Source: Lachancea dasiensis
Lineage: Eukaryota; Ascomycota; Saccharomycetes; Saccharomycetales; Saccharomycetaceae
Assembly (NCBI GenBank): GCA_900074725.1
Contig: LT598454.1
Coordinates: 874,854-938,853 of the forward strand
Length of the DNA: 64,000 nucleotides
Reading direction: 5' to 3'
Position 1 is the stretch's first letter. Every line of letters begins with the position of its first letter. The translations under genes and the position numbers were made by a program. Shown here piece by piece: positions 40,901-50,021 of the stretch. Under the pieces are notes generated by a model. That model was not told where the DNA came from and did no database searches. It saw only the letters and a program-made list of their open reading frames with translations.

Positions 40901-43313
40901 AGAAACGTTTTTCGAAAATCTTTACCAAATAGCAGGTACCGATATTTTCGGACACTTTATCAAAAACACTCTTATTCATGTTAATAACTCGCATCATGAC
41001 AGTTTACTGGGCAAAGTGACGCACATAATACACCTGTGCATCGTGAATAATGCGTTTGAATTTGGTCCCGTTTTTTGGAAGGAGTATGGATTTTCGAGTT
41101 CAGAATATCCACATTTCAGCAGCATTGGATCACTTTTGTATTCCTTCCTCTCCAAAGATGAATTCTTGAACGAGCATGGCAAGATTCGAGAAATATTTCG
41201 CTGCTGTTCTCAAAAAGCTCCCTACGTTGATATGGAGTCGATTTTGGAACAGCAAACACGCTCTCAAAATTTTGACCTTTTAAAAGATGGAGACGTTAAT
41301 AGCACAGAACGAAAAGACGAGGAGTTTCTAAAACGAAAAATGCTTGCAAAAGCGAAGAGGTTGAAAATCATGAAGCATATTGCTCGGCAACAACAGAAAT
41401 TTCTTGCTAATAATCAAAGTTCTAACGAGGAAGGAAGCCTCAATAACTACAATAACAAAGTAGATGATGAACATTGCGTAATTCCTGAATCGACATGTGT
41501 CTTCTGCAAGATGGATAAAGACGATGATATGTTCGTTTATTTCAGCTACCTCGAAAGAAATTTATGCGGCAGAAAAATAACACTGGATAAGCATACTCGG
41601 AATGGGCCAACCGGCGGCTCTGGTGTACGTAAAGAGTTTCTCATAAAGCCAGTCATCCGTACCTGTGGACATGGTGCCCATGAAGGTTGCCTTTTCAACC
41701 ATATGAAGTCCACGAGGACTGCCCACAATCACATCACTAAGAATGTTCCAAGCTCTTTAGGATTTTCATTAGCCTTCTGTCCGTTATGCTCCGCTTTGAC
41801 AAACTCATTTCTTCCCCATATACGTCCCAATAGAGTAACAAGCCCCGGAGCACCTCTCGAACGGGAAGATTTTGATGGCTTCCTATTCACGAAGACTTCG
41901 GAAACATGCAGAAGGGCAGTTGCCGTCTTGCACCGATTGTTGTACCAAGAAGCTGAAAGCCCTTTGCAACCTCCATTAGAGCTCCTGTCTAAAATACAGA
42001 GTGATGCAATCAAAAATGCAGAGGCTGCTACGCGATCCAGCAAGGAAAGCAGTCTCATCGACAAGGTGTCGAAGAATTTCTTGAAGAACCAGCATATGAT
42101 CACCTTGGTACTCATATCTCAGATGAAGAAGTTCATGGCCACTTTAGCCCATCCTGCGATATCTGGCGCAAAACTCGGCCTTAATTCTACTCATAATCCT
42201 TTGTTGCATCCTTTGATGAGCTCTTGGGACCAATTCATAGGAACATACGAGGATGTCGACCTTCTTGATAGCATAACAGCGTGGCTGCCAACACGGCACT
42301 TATACCAAGACATTAAAGTTGAAGCTGTTTTGAAAAATTTCTTAGACAAGGGACTTCATCAGGACTTCGTTTTCATTTCTGAGCTGTTACGCAAAAACGC
42401 TTTTACTGACGATATGAAAAGGATATTTTTAGATAAAAGTCTACTTTCCGGATTTTCGACTTCCTGGACATTGTTGGAGGCCGACTCAATCGTCAAAAAT
42501 ATGGAGCATTATTGCCCTAGTCTCGACCTCAGTAAGATTAATCTCTTCACTGACTGTGCGTCATCCATATTATACAGTTCCATGATCATACGAATGAGAA
42601 AACTTACTGCTCTTCTCTGTGCTGATGGATTGGTAAAGATACCATCCGAAACAGACTGTACCAATTTCAACGATCTTAATAATCTTCTAACGTACTGCGG
42701 GCTGCCACCTTTTGAGAAACAACTCAGGCATTTTAGCAACACCCTGCCAAAGCTGGCGGCAGAAATTTCATTAACAGCGGCAATGGCTCGTGTTTGCGAA
42801 TCTCCTCATCGGCAAAGCGACGTGCTTTCTTTATGTTTGTTCGAAGAGTCTCTTTTGATTAGGTTACCCCCGTTATATTCTGAACTGATAGACGCCGGGG
42901 ATGATGCTCTTATGCAGCTGAGATTTAAGAGAGGAGAAATTGCAATTTGCTTATTTTGCGGAGATCGCCTTCATGTGCAGCACGCTACAGCTATCCACAA
43001 CTACTCTATCGGAGAATGTACTGACCATTGCCTCTACCAGTGCCCTTCAAAATCGGTTTACGGCTGTTTTCTACTGGTACTGAGTAATGCGACGTACCTT
43101 TCGTACGGTCATAGGGGCACATTCTTCCAAGCCCCTTTCTTGAACAAGTTTGGTGAAACGGATGAAGATTATCGCACAGGCTCTCCTGTATTTTTAAACC
43201 AGGAACGATACTTACATTTGAGCCAGGACATTGTTCTAGGCAATATGATTCCTCACCTCGTGTTCAGGTTGACGGACAATAACTCTGACCTGGGGGGCTG
43301 GGAAAGCATATAA
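37902..43313 (+). CDS. UBR2: Ubr2-like E3 ubiquitin ligase, UBR1 paralogue
   Basis: In S. cerevisiae Ubr2, with Mub1 and Rad6, ubiquitylates the proteasome-gene activator Rpn4. This 1,803-residue protein (yeast Ubr2 1,872) has a divergent UBR box at about residues 92-165 (CGRISKPTETVFYCFDC ... ICHCGDG) and a motif shared with Ubr1 (QINAGFWVRNGSP). The RING is near 1,210-1,320 (CVFCKMDKDDDMFVYF ... CGHGAHEGC ... FCPLCSAL), and the C-terminal cap resembles Ubr1 (FLNQERYLHLSQDIVLGNMIP). The start is the first ATG at 37902. It is head to head with UBR1. In S. cerevisiae UBR2 lies beside IZH3; here IZH3 is 20 kb away, so orthology to UBR2 rather than a separate UBR1-like duplicate is likely but not proven. 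Confidence 0.8.
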   Translation: MAREERPVREFLVSLPRLANESYHEVISYVLWQTLDECVTQGIEKVDWLNKRRLFDSLNWKRGVFQSLQLPSNWRDGFFSSNGESHTHEKSSCGRISKPTETVFYCFDCTRNPLYEICDRCFDPQHHMGHRYTSRVVVRPEGRICHCGDGSVFISSENGDIGAFKCRNSANNGSFRVDFEQERDTNLVCLFEQILDYILDATALFKEQSDDIARTFMAHDNGTAENCSDQYVLQLCGNECSLHIKDLSSKISSVFHRPPEFGVMMTDMLHRGEPSVTILRSSNFSKLDEIREIFAAQNVIVQVKKTSDVFKECLVDELTNWIYKFCTVNTSLCGKLSLRVAICGIWQSGLLSNGNTTGLLCPFTPKIALLGGFVVPFEQRQNFPWAQPWTFPQKSDTVHDPQMLQIMQVYDRNLQATYPSGQSTVFGSLQGSRLQHLLVQGTSVIPMMWKFRLPKIVSSIFSIIDDSRNCIAAQYIDIYPNLLYDTVASDSAGYKLSLMSCLSQLVFQIPTIANMIVTSGFIERITQVAFTLMSFSVEDLAECPPVPLFRDLKLPSDTIKNKRSVICFKDIYLVMSTNTVPELLLSNQHILWCMIKCFCAFNNVLPLSRETSEHIEYENFDFSSYYFYFSSILVMVDGFTRNICQLQDPSLRVRVVHRFLRVCLSKELEFLKTFKQVDFSQKPPRINLKANFGFSLIHEAICDTTADIISFQVGSSCQNFFNPMSYFFKFVTQWSHCGRYAPLSYSIKNFFKLEEIFADKRQILWMCESSLSTLVLIAQINAGFWVRNGSPIQHQARMYTRYSMREFTYFSDLYMLQMAMSIADPNEFMVTYISRWGLKNWAQGTPIGDYPESEITISMVDQCLLLLIQLLSETRSLTMKSSIEGFEKTIQTELVHALCFKNSTYSELLSIIPEHVTKHPAFDLYLHDMASFSPPNKLMDAGIFTLKREYFKLVDPYFIGFISSKRYEAEKLVRESMAAEMTNSFARTFVPAADVSNLLGETFFENLYQIAGTDIFGHFIKNTLIHVNNSHHDSLLGKVTHIIHLCIVNNAFEFGPVFWKEYGFSSSEYPHFSSIGSLLYSFLSKDEFLNEHGKIREIFRCCSQKAPYVDMESILEQQTRSQNFDLLKDGDVNSTERKDEEFLKRKMLAKAKRLKIMKHIARQQQKFLANNQSSNEEGSLNNYNNKVDDEHCVIPESTCVFCKMDKDDDMFVYFSYLERNLCGRKITLDKHTRNGPTGGSGVRKEFLIKPVIRTCGHGAHEGCLFNHMKSTRTAHNHITKNVPSSLGFSLAFCPLCSALTNSFLPHIRPNRVTSPGAPLEREDFDGFLFTKTSETCRRAVAVLHRLLYQEAESPLQPPLELLSKIQSDAIKNAEAATRSSKESSLIDKVSKNFLKNQHMITLVLISQMKKFMATLAHPAISGAKLGLNSTHNPLLHPLMSSWDQFIGTYEDVDLLDSITAWLPTRHLYQDIKVEAVLKNFLDKGLHQDFVFISELLRKNAFTDDMKRIFLDKSLLSGFSTSWTLLEADSIVKNMEHYCPSLDLSKINLFTDCASSILYSSMIIRMRKLTALLCADGLVKIPSETDCTNFNDLNNLLTYCGLPPFEKQLRHFSNTLPKLAAEISLTAAMARVCESPHRQSDVLSLCLFEESLLIRLPPLYSELIDAGDDALMQLRFKRGEIAICLFCGDRLHVQHATAIHNYSIGECTDHCLYQCPSKSVYGCFLLVLSNATYLSYGHRGTFFQAPFLNKFGETDEDYRTGSPVFLNQERYLHLSQDIVLGNMIPHLVFRLTDNNSDLGGWESI

Positions 43314-43403
43314 CTTTGGACACTTATATTTACAAGATGAATCAAAACATAATTCATTATTCAAAATCTATACGCGGCCAAAATGAGGCCAAATAAAAAG
43401 TAA

Positions 43404-44621
43404 TTAGGAGGAACTGTGGAGTTCGCTCTGTTGCAATTTTTCGGTGACGTCGGAAACTGCATCAGGAGCATTCTTTTGAGAACCTGGGTAGCGGGATCCC
43501 TTATCCTTTGGCTGCTTTTGTTTCTTCGTCTTCTCTTGGACGACGGTTGGGTAACCCTTAACTTGAGCTTCTTGGAACGCAGAGTTTTGAGCAAAATCTT
43601 CCCGAATTGGCGCTAAGAGTTCATTAATGATATCAGCTACTCCAGTCTTCAAATCTGGAGGAGCCAATTTTTGATCCTTGAAATCTTGGACCAGTTCGGC
43701 GAAGGATGTGTAGGTAATTGGACCTCCAAACTTTTCAGGGCGGTCAATATCAAATTTGAAGTAATCGGAACCAAACTTCAGCTCTTGGATTGGGGCAACA
43801 ACGTACTCAACAAAAGACAAGAGACCATTGTCTTCCACAACTCCTGGTGCGCAAAAAGCACTATTGATCTTCTTCTTGACTTGTTTAGGCTCTTCTAGAA
43901 TATCGATCTTCGAATTTGGGTCTGAAGCTGACATTTTACCACCTTGGGCAAGACCTGGAACCATCGGATTCATTAAATGGGCACGCTTCTTGTAGCCCAA
44001 AGATGGTAGGTTTTCTTCTGCAAGAACGAAGATCTTTCTCTGATCCACTCCACCAAACTGGGCATCTACGTCGAGGTGTTCCTCATCCAATGCTTGCATC
44101 AGAGGGTAGATCAAACCACTTAGCAAAGGGTTTGCCACTTGCTTGACCACGTCTGCGCCAGCCCTCTTAGCGTCATTTTGGGATACAGAGTTTGAGAGCT
44201 TGAAGATGTCCATCGTGTACTCAGCCGAGAGTTGGTATGAACTTCCGACGACAAACTTCAGCCTTTCAATGGGAACATTGATGCTGCGCAGCAAGGACTT
44301 TATAACAAGTTCGTAGTATTTGGCTCTGTACTGCACGACCTCCAGAGGAGCCTTCATGTTGTCCAAAAAGGCGTGCAAGTCAGCCAAAAGCACTACGACT
44401 TCACATCCGGCTTTTAGAAAATGGGCCAATTTGGTCATAGGAACAAAATATCCACAGTGGGGACGGCCGGTGGGTGCTGTGCCCCAGTACAATTTTAAAG
44501 GTCTCTTTTGCACCTCGAGCACATCTTTGATGATTTGAGGGTTCAAAACCTCCTGCAAGTTTTTGGTGATTAGCTCAAAGGCCTCCGTTGGGTCAGAAAT
44601 AGTTTTAGGCTCTCCGGTCAT
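43404..44621 (-). CDS. TYS1: Cytosolic tyrosyl-tRNA synthetase
   Basis: Class Ic synthetase that charges tRNA-Tyr in the cytosol. The 405-residue protein has the HIGH-equivalent PHCG in [17 protein letters not shown], the tyrosine-pocket block [11 protein letters not shown] and the KMSKS-equivalent KMSAS ([16 protein letters not shown]). The C-terminus has a Lys-rich tail ([17 protein letters not shown]) like yeast Tys1. I chose the ATG at 44621; five codons further upstream in frame lack an ATG. The order UBR1-TYS1-TFG1-HGH1 is as in yeast (YGR184C to YGR187C), apart from the UBR2-like gene in between. The frame contains no introns or breaks. Confidence 0.98.
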   Translation of the reverse strand: MTGEPKTISDPTEAFELITKNLQEVLNPQIIKDVLEVQKRPLKLYWGTAPTGRPHCGYFVPMTKLAHFLKAGCEVVVLLADLHAFLDNMKAPLEVVQYRAKYYELVIKSLLRSINVPIERLKFVVGSSYQLSAEYTMDIFKLSNSVSQNDAKRAGADVVKQVANPLLSGLIYPLMQALDEEHLDVDAQFGGVDQRKIFVLAEENLPSLGYKKRAHLMNPMVPGLAQGGKMSASDPNSKIDILEEPKQVKKKINSAFCAPGVVEDNGLLSFVEYVVAPIQELKFGSDYFKFDIDRPEKFGGPITYTSFAELVQDFKDQKLAPPDLKTGVADIINELLAPIREDFAQNSAFQEAQVKGYPTVVQEKTKKQKQPKDKGSRYPGSQKNAPDAVSDVTEKLQQSELHSSS

Positions 44622-46067
44622 GGTGAATAGGGACACAGGTACTGGATTCTGTATCTAAACGTTGCTTAATGTGAATGAAGAACTCTCGAAAATACCTAGG
44701 TGACTCGATAACGCTAGGGATGAAACAAAATTTTCACGCCAATTGGGGACAAAGTGATTTACTTGTAGTGACTAAAATAGAGTTAAATCGACTGTGAGAG
44801 GTTGAAAACTATCCATACAGTAGTAAGAATAATGATATAAGCAATCTTACAATCCAATCGTTAGCTCCCTATTCTTTTGGCTATCTGCCTACAAATTAGC
44901 ATCCGCAAGATTCTGTCAGAACCACCCTTTGGTAGTCATTTGGTACTACGGGAATGGCGTCGGGTTGGTATAATGCGAAACATTGTCGTTGTACGATCAG
45001 GATTACTGTATAAATATGTTAAACAGATCAAACTACGCTTAGTTCTCCCTACCCATGACTAGCTGTCAGCTGTCCTGGAGTTTCCATTAGCTCTATCTAT
45101 ACATGAACTCCCAGTTAACGTTAAACCTCAACTGTATTCGAAGCACCACCCGAAACCGATTATTGACATTATCCTAACATCTTGAGGTCTCCTACCTTCA
45201 TGCGACAATCGTCGCCTTAGTGTCAACAAAGTGCGAAGTGATACTGGTCATGTCAGTAAAATGGTAATTAATTTCCAAGGAACAATAATAACAGGGTAAG
45301 CAAAATGTAAGAATGTAGCAATTTGACCAACATCTACGAAAGGTGGTTAAACATGACATTCATCTGGATGACCTAAGAATAAGAAATTATTCACAAGAAT
45401 GAAGAAGAAGAATTAAGATAATACTTAAAATGTATTGGATTATCAACCATCAGGATCAAGAGAAAAGGCGATCGCACAGAAAAGCCCTAAGCTGGCAGGT
45501 CAATTATCTAATAACCCAAATTCCCACTTGTTAAGTGAAATCACTGGTTTTTCGAGCCTTAACTGCACTGAGACTATTGCCACCGAGTTTTGGTATGAAA
45601 ATAATTTTGCGTCCCAGGTATAAATCAAATCCTGAGTACAAACAATCATAAAGAGACAGCTATAAGCTGCTTCATAAGCCCCAAATTAACTGCCAAGTAC
45701 TCAAATTTTAAGTCACGATGCCTATCAACAAATTGGACGACCATTTCACCAAGTCAATAATTGTAAACGCCGACTTGGTCCAATAAAATCCGTCACAGAC
45801 AATCTAGAGCTCCGGAAAACTTGAAAAATGTCTCAAAGATCTTGGTGCCGCTCAGCTTTGCAACTGCTTTTCGTTCCTCTTTTGATGGATGTGCAATGGA
45901 TAAAAGATGTAATATGGTACGACAAATAATCTCAATTTTTGATCAATTCGTGGCAAACTAAGGCCATCTGTCCTCGCCCTACTTGGTTGGCTGCGCAAGT
46001 GAGGGCTCAAAGCACGGTCAAGGCTGCAGATTCCCTGCACTCCCCCAGATATATATTGCTTGATACA
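44622..46067. promoter_or_regulatory. Divergent TYS1-TFG1 intergenic region
   Basis: About 1.4 kb, long for this window, with no supported gene. A 22-codon ATG frame at 45718-45786 looks protein-like but stops at once, and the following sequence shows no family I know. The rest is AT-rich. ATATATATTG near 46050-46059 lies just before the TFG1 ATG. Confidence 0.45.
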
Positions 46068-48107
46068 ATGTCCAATCCCCTCAAATCCTCTAATAGTGCC
46101 TCTCCCTTCATCAAACGAGAGCAACTGAGGAGAGACTTTCTGAAATCACGGCTCAAGAAAACAGGGACTCCTAAGCCATACGTGAAAAAGGAAGATCCCG
46201 AGACCTACGAGGAACGCACCAATCAGCTACTCAATGGCGGTGCTTCAGGTAGCGGGAGCTCTAACGGAGAGACGAAGGTCAAGCAAGAAAACTCTACACA
46301 ATACAATGAGTTTCCGCTAAGAGCAGTCTCCCACGAACATTTGGAAAACATCAGGACTCACATTCTCAAATTTCAAAGTAAGAAAAAGATTGATCCTCAG
46401 AACGACCTTCATCTCCCGGTGAGGCTCCATCGTAAAGACACACGTAATTTGCAATTTCAACTCACGAGAGCTGAAATTGTTCAACGGCAGAAAGAGATAG
46501 CAGAGTACAAGCGAAATGCAGAAATGGAGAAAGCACCCAATGCATCTTTGCAGGTATCAGGAGGCTCAACTAGCTCTACTCCTGCTTCGGGGATAGCCAC
46601 GCCGGCTACACAAGCCTCGGCAGCCCCTTCTGCAGAAACCTCTGCCAACTCAAATCCACATGCGACAGATGAAAAGTCTTCAAGTCTTCCTGCTGATGGA
46701 GATGCTACTCAAAGTAATAGTGAACCTTCAGGTTCGAAACCTTCAGTTCCACCATTGACAAGATTGGAGGAAGCGGGCGTTTCGGAGGACCCATCAAAAG
46801 TAGGCATGGTGAAATATGACGGTAAGGAAAAGCTCTTGGATGCCGAAAGTAAAGAAGATCCATTTGCGGACGTGGCTCCCGACGGTGGTGGTCGTTTCAA
46901 GAGAGGCAACGTCAAGAGAAAGACGCGGTCACTCAAACTATTAGATGAAAATGCAAAACGATTAAGATTTGAGGAGTTCTACCCTTGGGTCCTAGAAGAC
47001 TTTGATGGCCTCAATACCTGGGTAGGCTCCTACGAAGCCGGAAACTCAGATTCATATGTTCTTTTGAGCGTTGAGAACGACGGCAGTTTTACTATGATCC
47101 CTGCCGATAAGGTTTATAAATTCACTGCGAGAAACAAGTATGCCACGCTTACAATCGACGAAGCTGAGAAACGTATGGAAAAAAATGGTAAGGGAATTCC
47201 TCGATGGCTAATGAAGCATTTGGATGATATCGGTACTACCACGACGAGATATGATAGAACGCAAAGAAGATTGCGGTCAGTTGATGCCCGCCAGCGGGAC
47301 GAGGGCGATGAAGATAATAGGGACGACAATTCCGAAATTGAGTTAGATTTCGATGAGGAGTTTGCCGACGATGAAGAAGCCCCAATTATCGACGGTGATG
47401 AAAAGGAAAATAAAGAATCGGAACAACGTATTAAGAAGGAAATGTTACAAGCCAATGCAATGGGATTGCGGGATGGTGATGGCGATGATATAGATGAAGA
47501 TCTGTTTGGTGAGAAGAAGATCGACGACGAAGGAGAAAGGACAATGAAAGCACTCCAAAAATCCGATATGGCCGCTCTTTACGAATCTGATGACGAAGCT
47601 AAGCTGAATCCTTACATATCTGAATCAGAGCCCGAAAACCAAGAAGAAGATAAGGATAAGGATAAGGATGAGAGCCAAGAAAATGACAAATCCGGCAGAA
47701 GAGGCTCTCCTACTAAGAAAACCAAAAAGGGGACACCTTCTGGATCTCGTATTCATGTTAAAAGTATCAAGGACTGCCAGGTTATTCTGAAGGCTGATAG
47801 CTCCACATTGAAAAACTTCCCGGAAGGAATATGGAATCCAAACACGGCACAGAAAGCTACCGAGAAGATCGATAGCGACAGTTTTCTACCCTCCGTTAAG
47901 GACGAAGATAGTGATACGCACCCAGATTTGCTTACCGAGGCAGATATTGTCAACGTTGTTTCAGGGCGCACAATGACCCTCAAGCAATTGATCAAAGAAT
48001 TGAAGGAAAAAGTGGCCAAACATCCTTCGAACAAGGATAGGATGAAACATTTGGTGAAAAAACTGGTAAAGCTCAAAGATGGAAACTTAGAACTCAAGGC
48101 TTCTTAA
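46068..48107 (+). CDS. TFG1: Tfg1, TFIIF large subunit
   Basis: Tfg1 (RAP74-like) with Tfg2 delivers RNA polymerase II to the preinitiation complex and influences start-site choice. The 679-residue product has NASPFIKRE-like SASPFIKREQLRRDFL at the start and the dimerisation block FPLRAVSHEHLENIRTHIL and LHLPVRLHRKDTRNLQFQLT. An insert of low complexity follows, then the second part of the dimerisation domain (KLRFEEFYPWVLEDFDGLNTW ... YVLLSVENDGSFTMIPADKVY) and a charged region. A winged-helix-like C-terminus ends near KHLVKKLVKLKDGNLEL. I set the start at the ATG 46068, which aligns with yeast; the frame is open for 43 codons upstream without any ATG. It is tail to tail with HGH1. Confidence 0.97.
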   Translation: MSNPLKSSNSASPFIKREQLRRDFLKSRLKKTGTPKPYVKKEDPETYEERTNQLLNGGASGSGSSNGETKVKQENSTQYNEFPLRAVSHEHLENIRTHILKFQSKKKIDPQNDLHLPVRLHRKDTRNLQFQLTRAEIVQRQKEIAEYKRNAEMEKAPNASLQVSGGSTSSTPASGIATPATQASAAPSAETSANSNPHATDEKSSSLPADGDATQSNSEPSGSKPSVPPLTRLEEAGVSEDPSKVGMVKYDGKEKLLDAESKEDPFADVAPDGGGRFKRGNVKRKTRSLKLLDENAKRLRFEEFYPWVLEDFDGLNTWVGSYEAGNSDSYVLLSVENDGSFTMIPADKVYKFTARNKYATLTIDEAEKRMEKNGKGIPRWLMKHLDDIGTTTTRYDRTQRRLRSVDARQRDEGDEDNRDDNSEIELDFDEEFADDEEAPIIDGDEKENKESEQRIKKEMLQANAMGLRDGDGDDIDEDLFGEKKIDDEGERTMKALQKSDMAALYESDDEAKLNPYISESEPENQEEDKDKDKDESQENDKSGRRGSPTKKTKKGTPSGSRIHVKSIKDCQVILKADSSTLKNFPEGIWNPNTAQKATEKIDSDSFLPSVKDEDSDTHPDLLTEADIVNVVSGRTMTLKQLIKELKEKVAKHPSNKDRMKHLVKKLVKLKDGNLELKAS

Positions 48108-48215
48108 TATATAAATCAGCATCACTTATTACTATGGCTACTGGTTCAAAATAGAAAAAAATTATTAACTAAGTATGGGTTACTGTATAATAACCAAATC
48201 GCAGTTGGATGTCAG

Positions 48216-49352
48216 TTACGCAACCTCGACAATCACATTATCGTCCTCGTCACTTTCTTCCTCTTCTTTCTCGTCTTCGGCGTTTCTGGTAGGCATTTCT
48301 TCAATCTGATCTGTATCGATTTCTCCCCTCATCAACATATTGACCACCCGATCACAAAGTTCGCTTATTTCCTCATTTTGCGAATTTTTCTCAAGCTCTC
48401 TTATCAGCGGGTATACCGACTTGCTTCTTAGAAATTCTCTTCCAAATCTTGTGGTACATAGCAACAAAATACTCTCCAAATGAACACAGATGATGGCAGG
48501 GCTAGGATCTCTTTGCTTATCTTCAGGAAGTAATTGTAGTTCATCCGGTAGATTGAACATATCTTCTTCGTCGATTTCAGAGTCTTTGGCGCTCGCGATA
48601 GGTAATAAAATGTAAGGCAACAAGTTAATGTCCTCGTCAGCCAAAAGCTGTTCATGCTTCTCGGAATCAAATAGTGAGTTTTTTATAGTCGAAGCCACAC
48701 CTTCTCTTCTTGTCTTAGCATCATATTTTTCCGTAAATACCAACAATTTGACGATTGGTACCACACCGTCATACTCTCTTCGCTGGAGAAAATATTCCCT
48801 ACCTGCGCTGAATCTCGAAATGTCAGCGAAAAAGTACGCCAAGTAATCATAATTGGCGTACTTATTGAGGTTCCTATCAGATCCCTTCACAAAGCAATCC
48901 ATCAAACAATCAAGAACATGGCCACTTTTGAAGGAGTTCTTGTCCAAGCCGGTGTCACTGGCATTCTTCTTGTCAAAAGAGAAAACCTTCGTTATACTGG
49001 ATTCCTTGGCCAGATTTGTGAGTAAAATGCACATTATATCCGCACTGGAGTTCGCAACGTCGCAGATTTTCCACACTAAAAACTCTAGAAAGCTCTCGTC
49101 CTTCACCACTAGTCTTCTCATCACTGGATCATCACACAGATTGGCCAAAATTGTCGCGGATTGCTGTACCAACAGCCTAGAGTTTTCTCTTGCCAAATCT
49201 TTCAGGTCCTGGATAGCTCTGTAGTTGTCATACTTGAAGATGATAGCATTGGCGCCAGTACTGTACCCAACCAAGTTATCCAGGGCTATTTGTTTCACAG
49301 CAGGCTGAGGTGAGTGTAAAAAAGACACCAGCTCTTCAAGTTGTGAAGGCAT
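48216..49352 (-). CDS. HGH1: Hgh1, eEF2-folding chaperone
   Basis: Hgh1 is an armadillo-like cytosolic chaperone that recruits TRiC and Hsp90 to newly made elongation factor 2. The 378-residue protein is built of helical ARM/HEAT-type repeats from the N-terminus ([28 protein letters not shown]). A conserved region [27 protein letters not shown] and a very acidic C-terminal tail ([14 protein letters not shown]) follow. Length is close to yeast (394). The start is the first ATG. The position after TYS1-TFG1 is the same as in S. cerevisiae; the next gene, EMC6, is not its yeast neighbour (BUB1). Confidence 0.94.
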   Translation of the reverse strand: MPSQLEELVSFLHSPQPAVKQIALDNLVGYSTGANAIIFKYDNYRAIQDLKDLARENSRLLVQQSATILANLCDDPVMRRLVVKDESFLEFLVWKICDVANSSADIMCILLTNLAKESSITKVFSFDKKNASDTGLDKNSFKSGHVLDCLMDCFVKGSDRNLNKYANYDYLAYFFADISRFSAGREYFLQRREYDGVVPIVKLLVFTEKYDAKTRREGVASTIKNSLFDSEKHEQLLADEDINLLPYILLPIASAKDSEIDEEDMFNLPDELQLLPEDKQRDPSPAIICVHLESILLLCTTRFGREFLRSKSVYPLIRELEKNSQNEEISELCDRVVNMLMRGEIDTDQIEEMPTRNAEDEKEEEESDEDDNVIVEVA

Positions 49353-49582
49353 GATCTATGATATCGCTATCAGAGTTTCAGTTCAATTCCCGATGAGTGA
49401 TGATTGGTCTCGGCTTGCTTCCAAAATTTTTTTTTTCAATTCATCTCATCGCGCCTCTCTTCATGTGATTGAGACTTCAGGTATTAAACAGACATTTTTA
49501 TTAGGCTCAATGTTCAAGTTAATAACTTGCGACATACCCTAGATCAAGCTCCTTCCTCTAGGATTTGAACTTCTGCGGTCAT

Positions 49583-49906
49583 ATGCAATCGCAACAGGCC
49601 TTTGCCGATATTAAGGCACAGGAAAGTATAGAATTCAATAAGAGGACCCTTCTCTATGTCCAGGATGGTACTTCGTTGGGATTTGGTTGTGGAGCAGGTA
49701 TCTTGCAACTAGAAGGCTTGCAAGGCTTTGGGTTTTTTGCAGCGTCTTATCTAGTGGTTGCACTTCTGTATATAGCGTGGTTTTGCAAATTCCAACCAAA
49801 CAAGTATTATCAAAGCCCAGTCCAAGAAATCGTGATAGACTCTTTCTTCAGAGAGTTGGCTGGTTTTGTCATGGCATGGACCTTCGTTTTTGCCTTGGTT
49901 GGATAG
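49583..49906 (+). CDS. EMC6: ER membrane complex subunit 6
   Basis: Emc6 is part of the hydrophobic vestibule of the ER membrane protein insertase EMC. The 107-residue product (yeast 108) has a short cytosolic N-terminus (KRTLLYVQD) and three hydrophobic segments: LGFGCGAGILQLEGLQGFGFF, FFAASYLVVALLYIAWF and LAGFVMAWTFVFALVG. The signature QPNKYYQSPVQEIVIDSFFRE matches the yeast protein. I chose the ATG at 49583; six upstream codons in frame lack an ATG. It is followed by convergent PUF3, as YLL014W and YLL013C are in yeast. Confidence 0.94.
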   Translation: MQSQQAFADIKAQESIEFNKRTLLYVQDGTSLGFGCGAGILQLEGLQGFGFFAASYLVVALLYIAWFCKFQPNKYYQSPVQEIVIDSFFRELAGFVMAWTFVFALVG

Positions 49907-50021
49907 GGGTATCATGAATATGTTATAATGCTTAAGTGGTATAGACAAGAGAATTTAATAGTAATATGTACACAAAACGTAGAAGGACGAACCAATATGG
50001 TAGATGACGACTTGGTGGTGA

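Noticed and set aside
45435-45786. Short protein-like stretches between TYS1 and TFG1 (including a 22-codon frame at 45718)
   Set aside because: The first has no ATG; the second stops after 22 codons, and I recognise no family. They could be gene relics, but nothing supports it.
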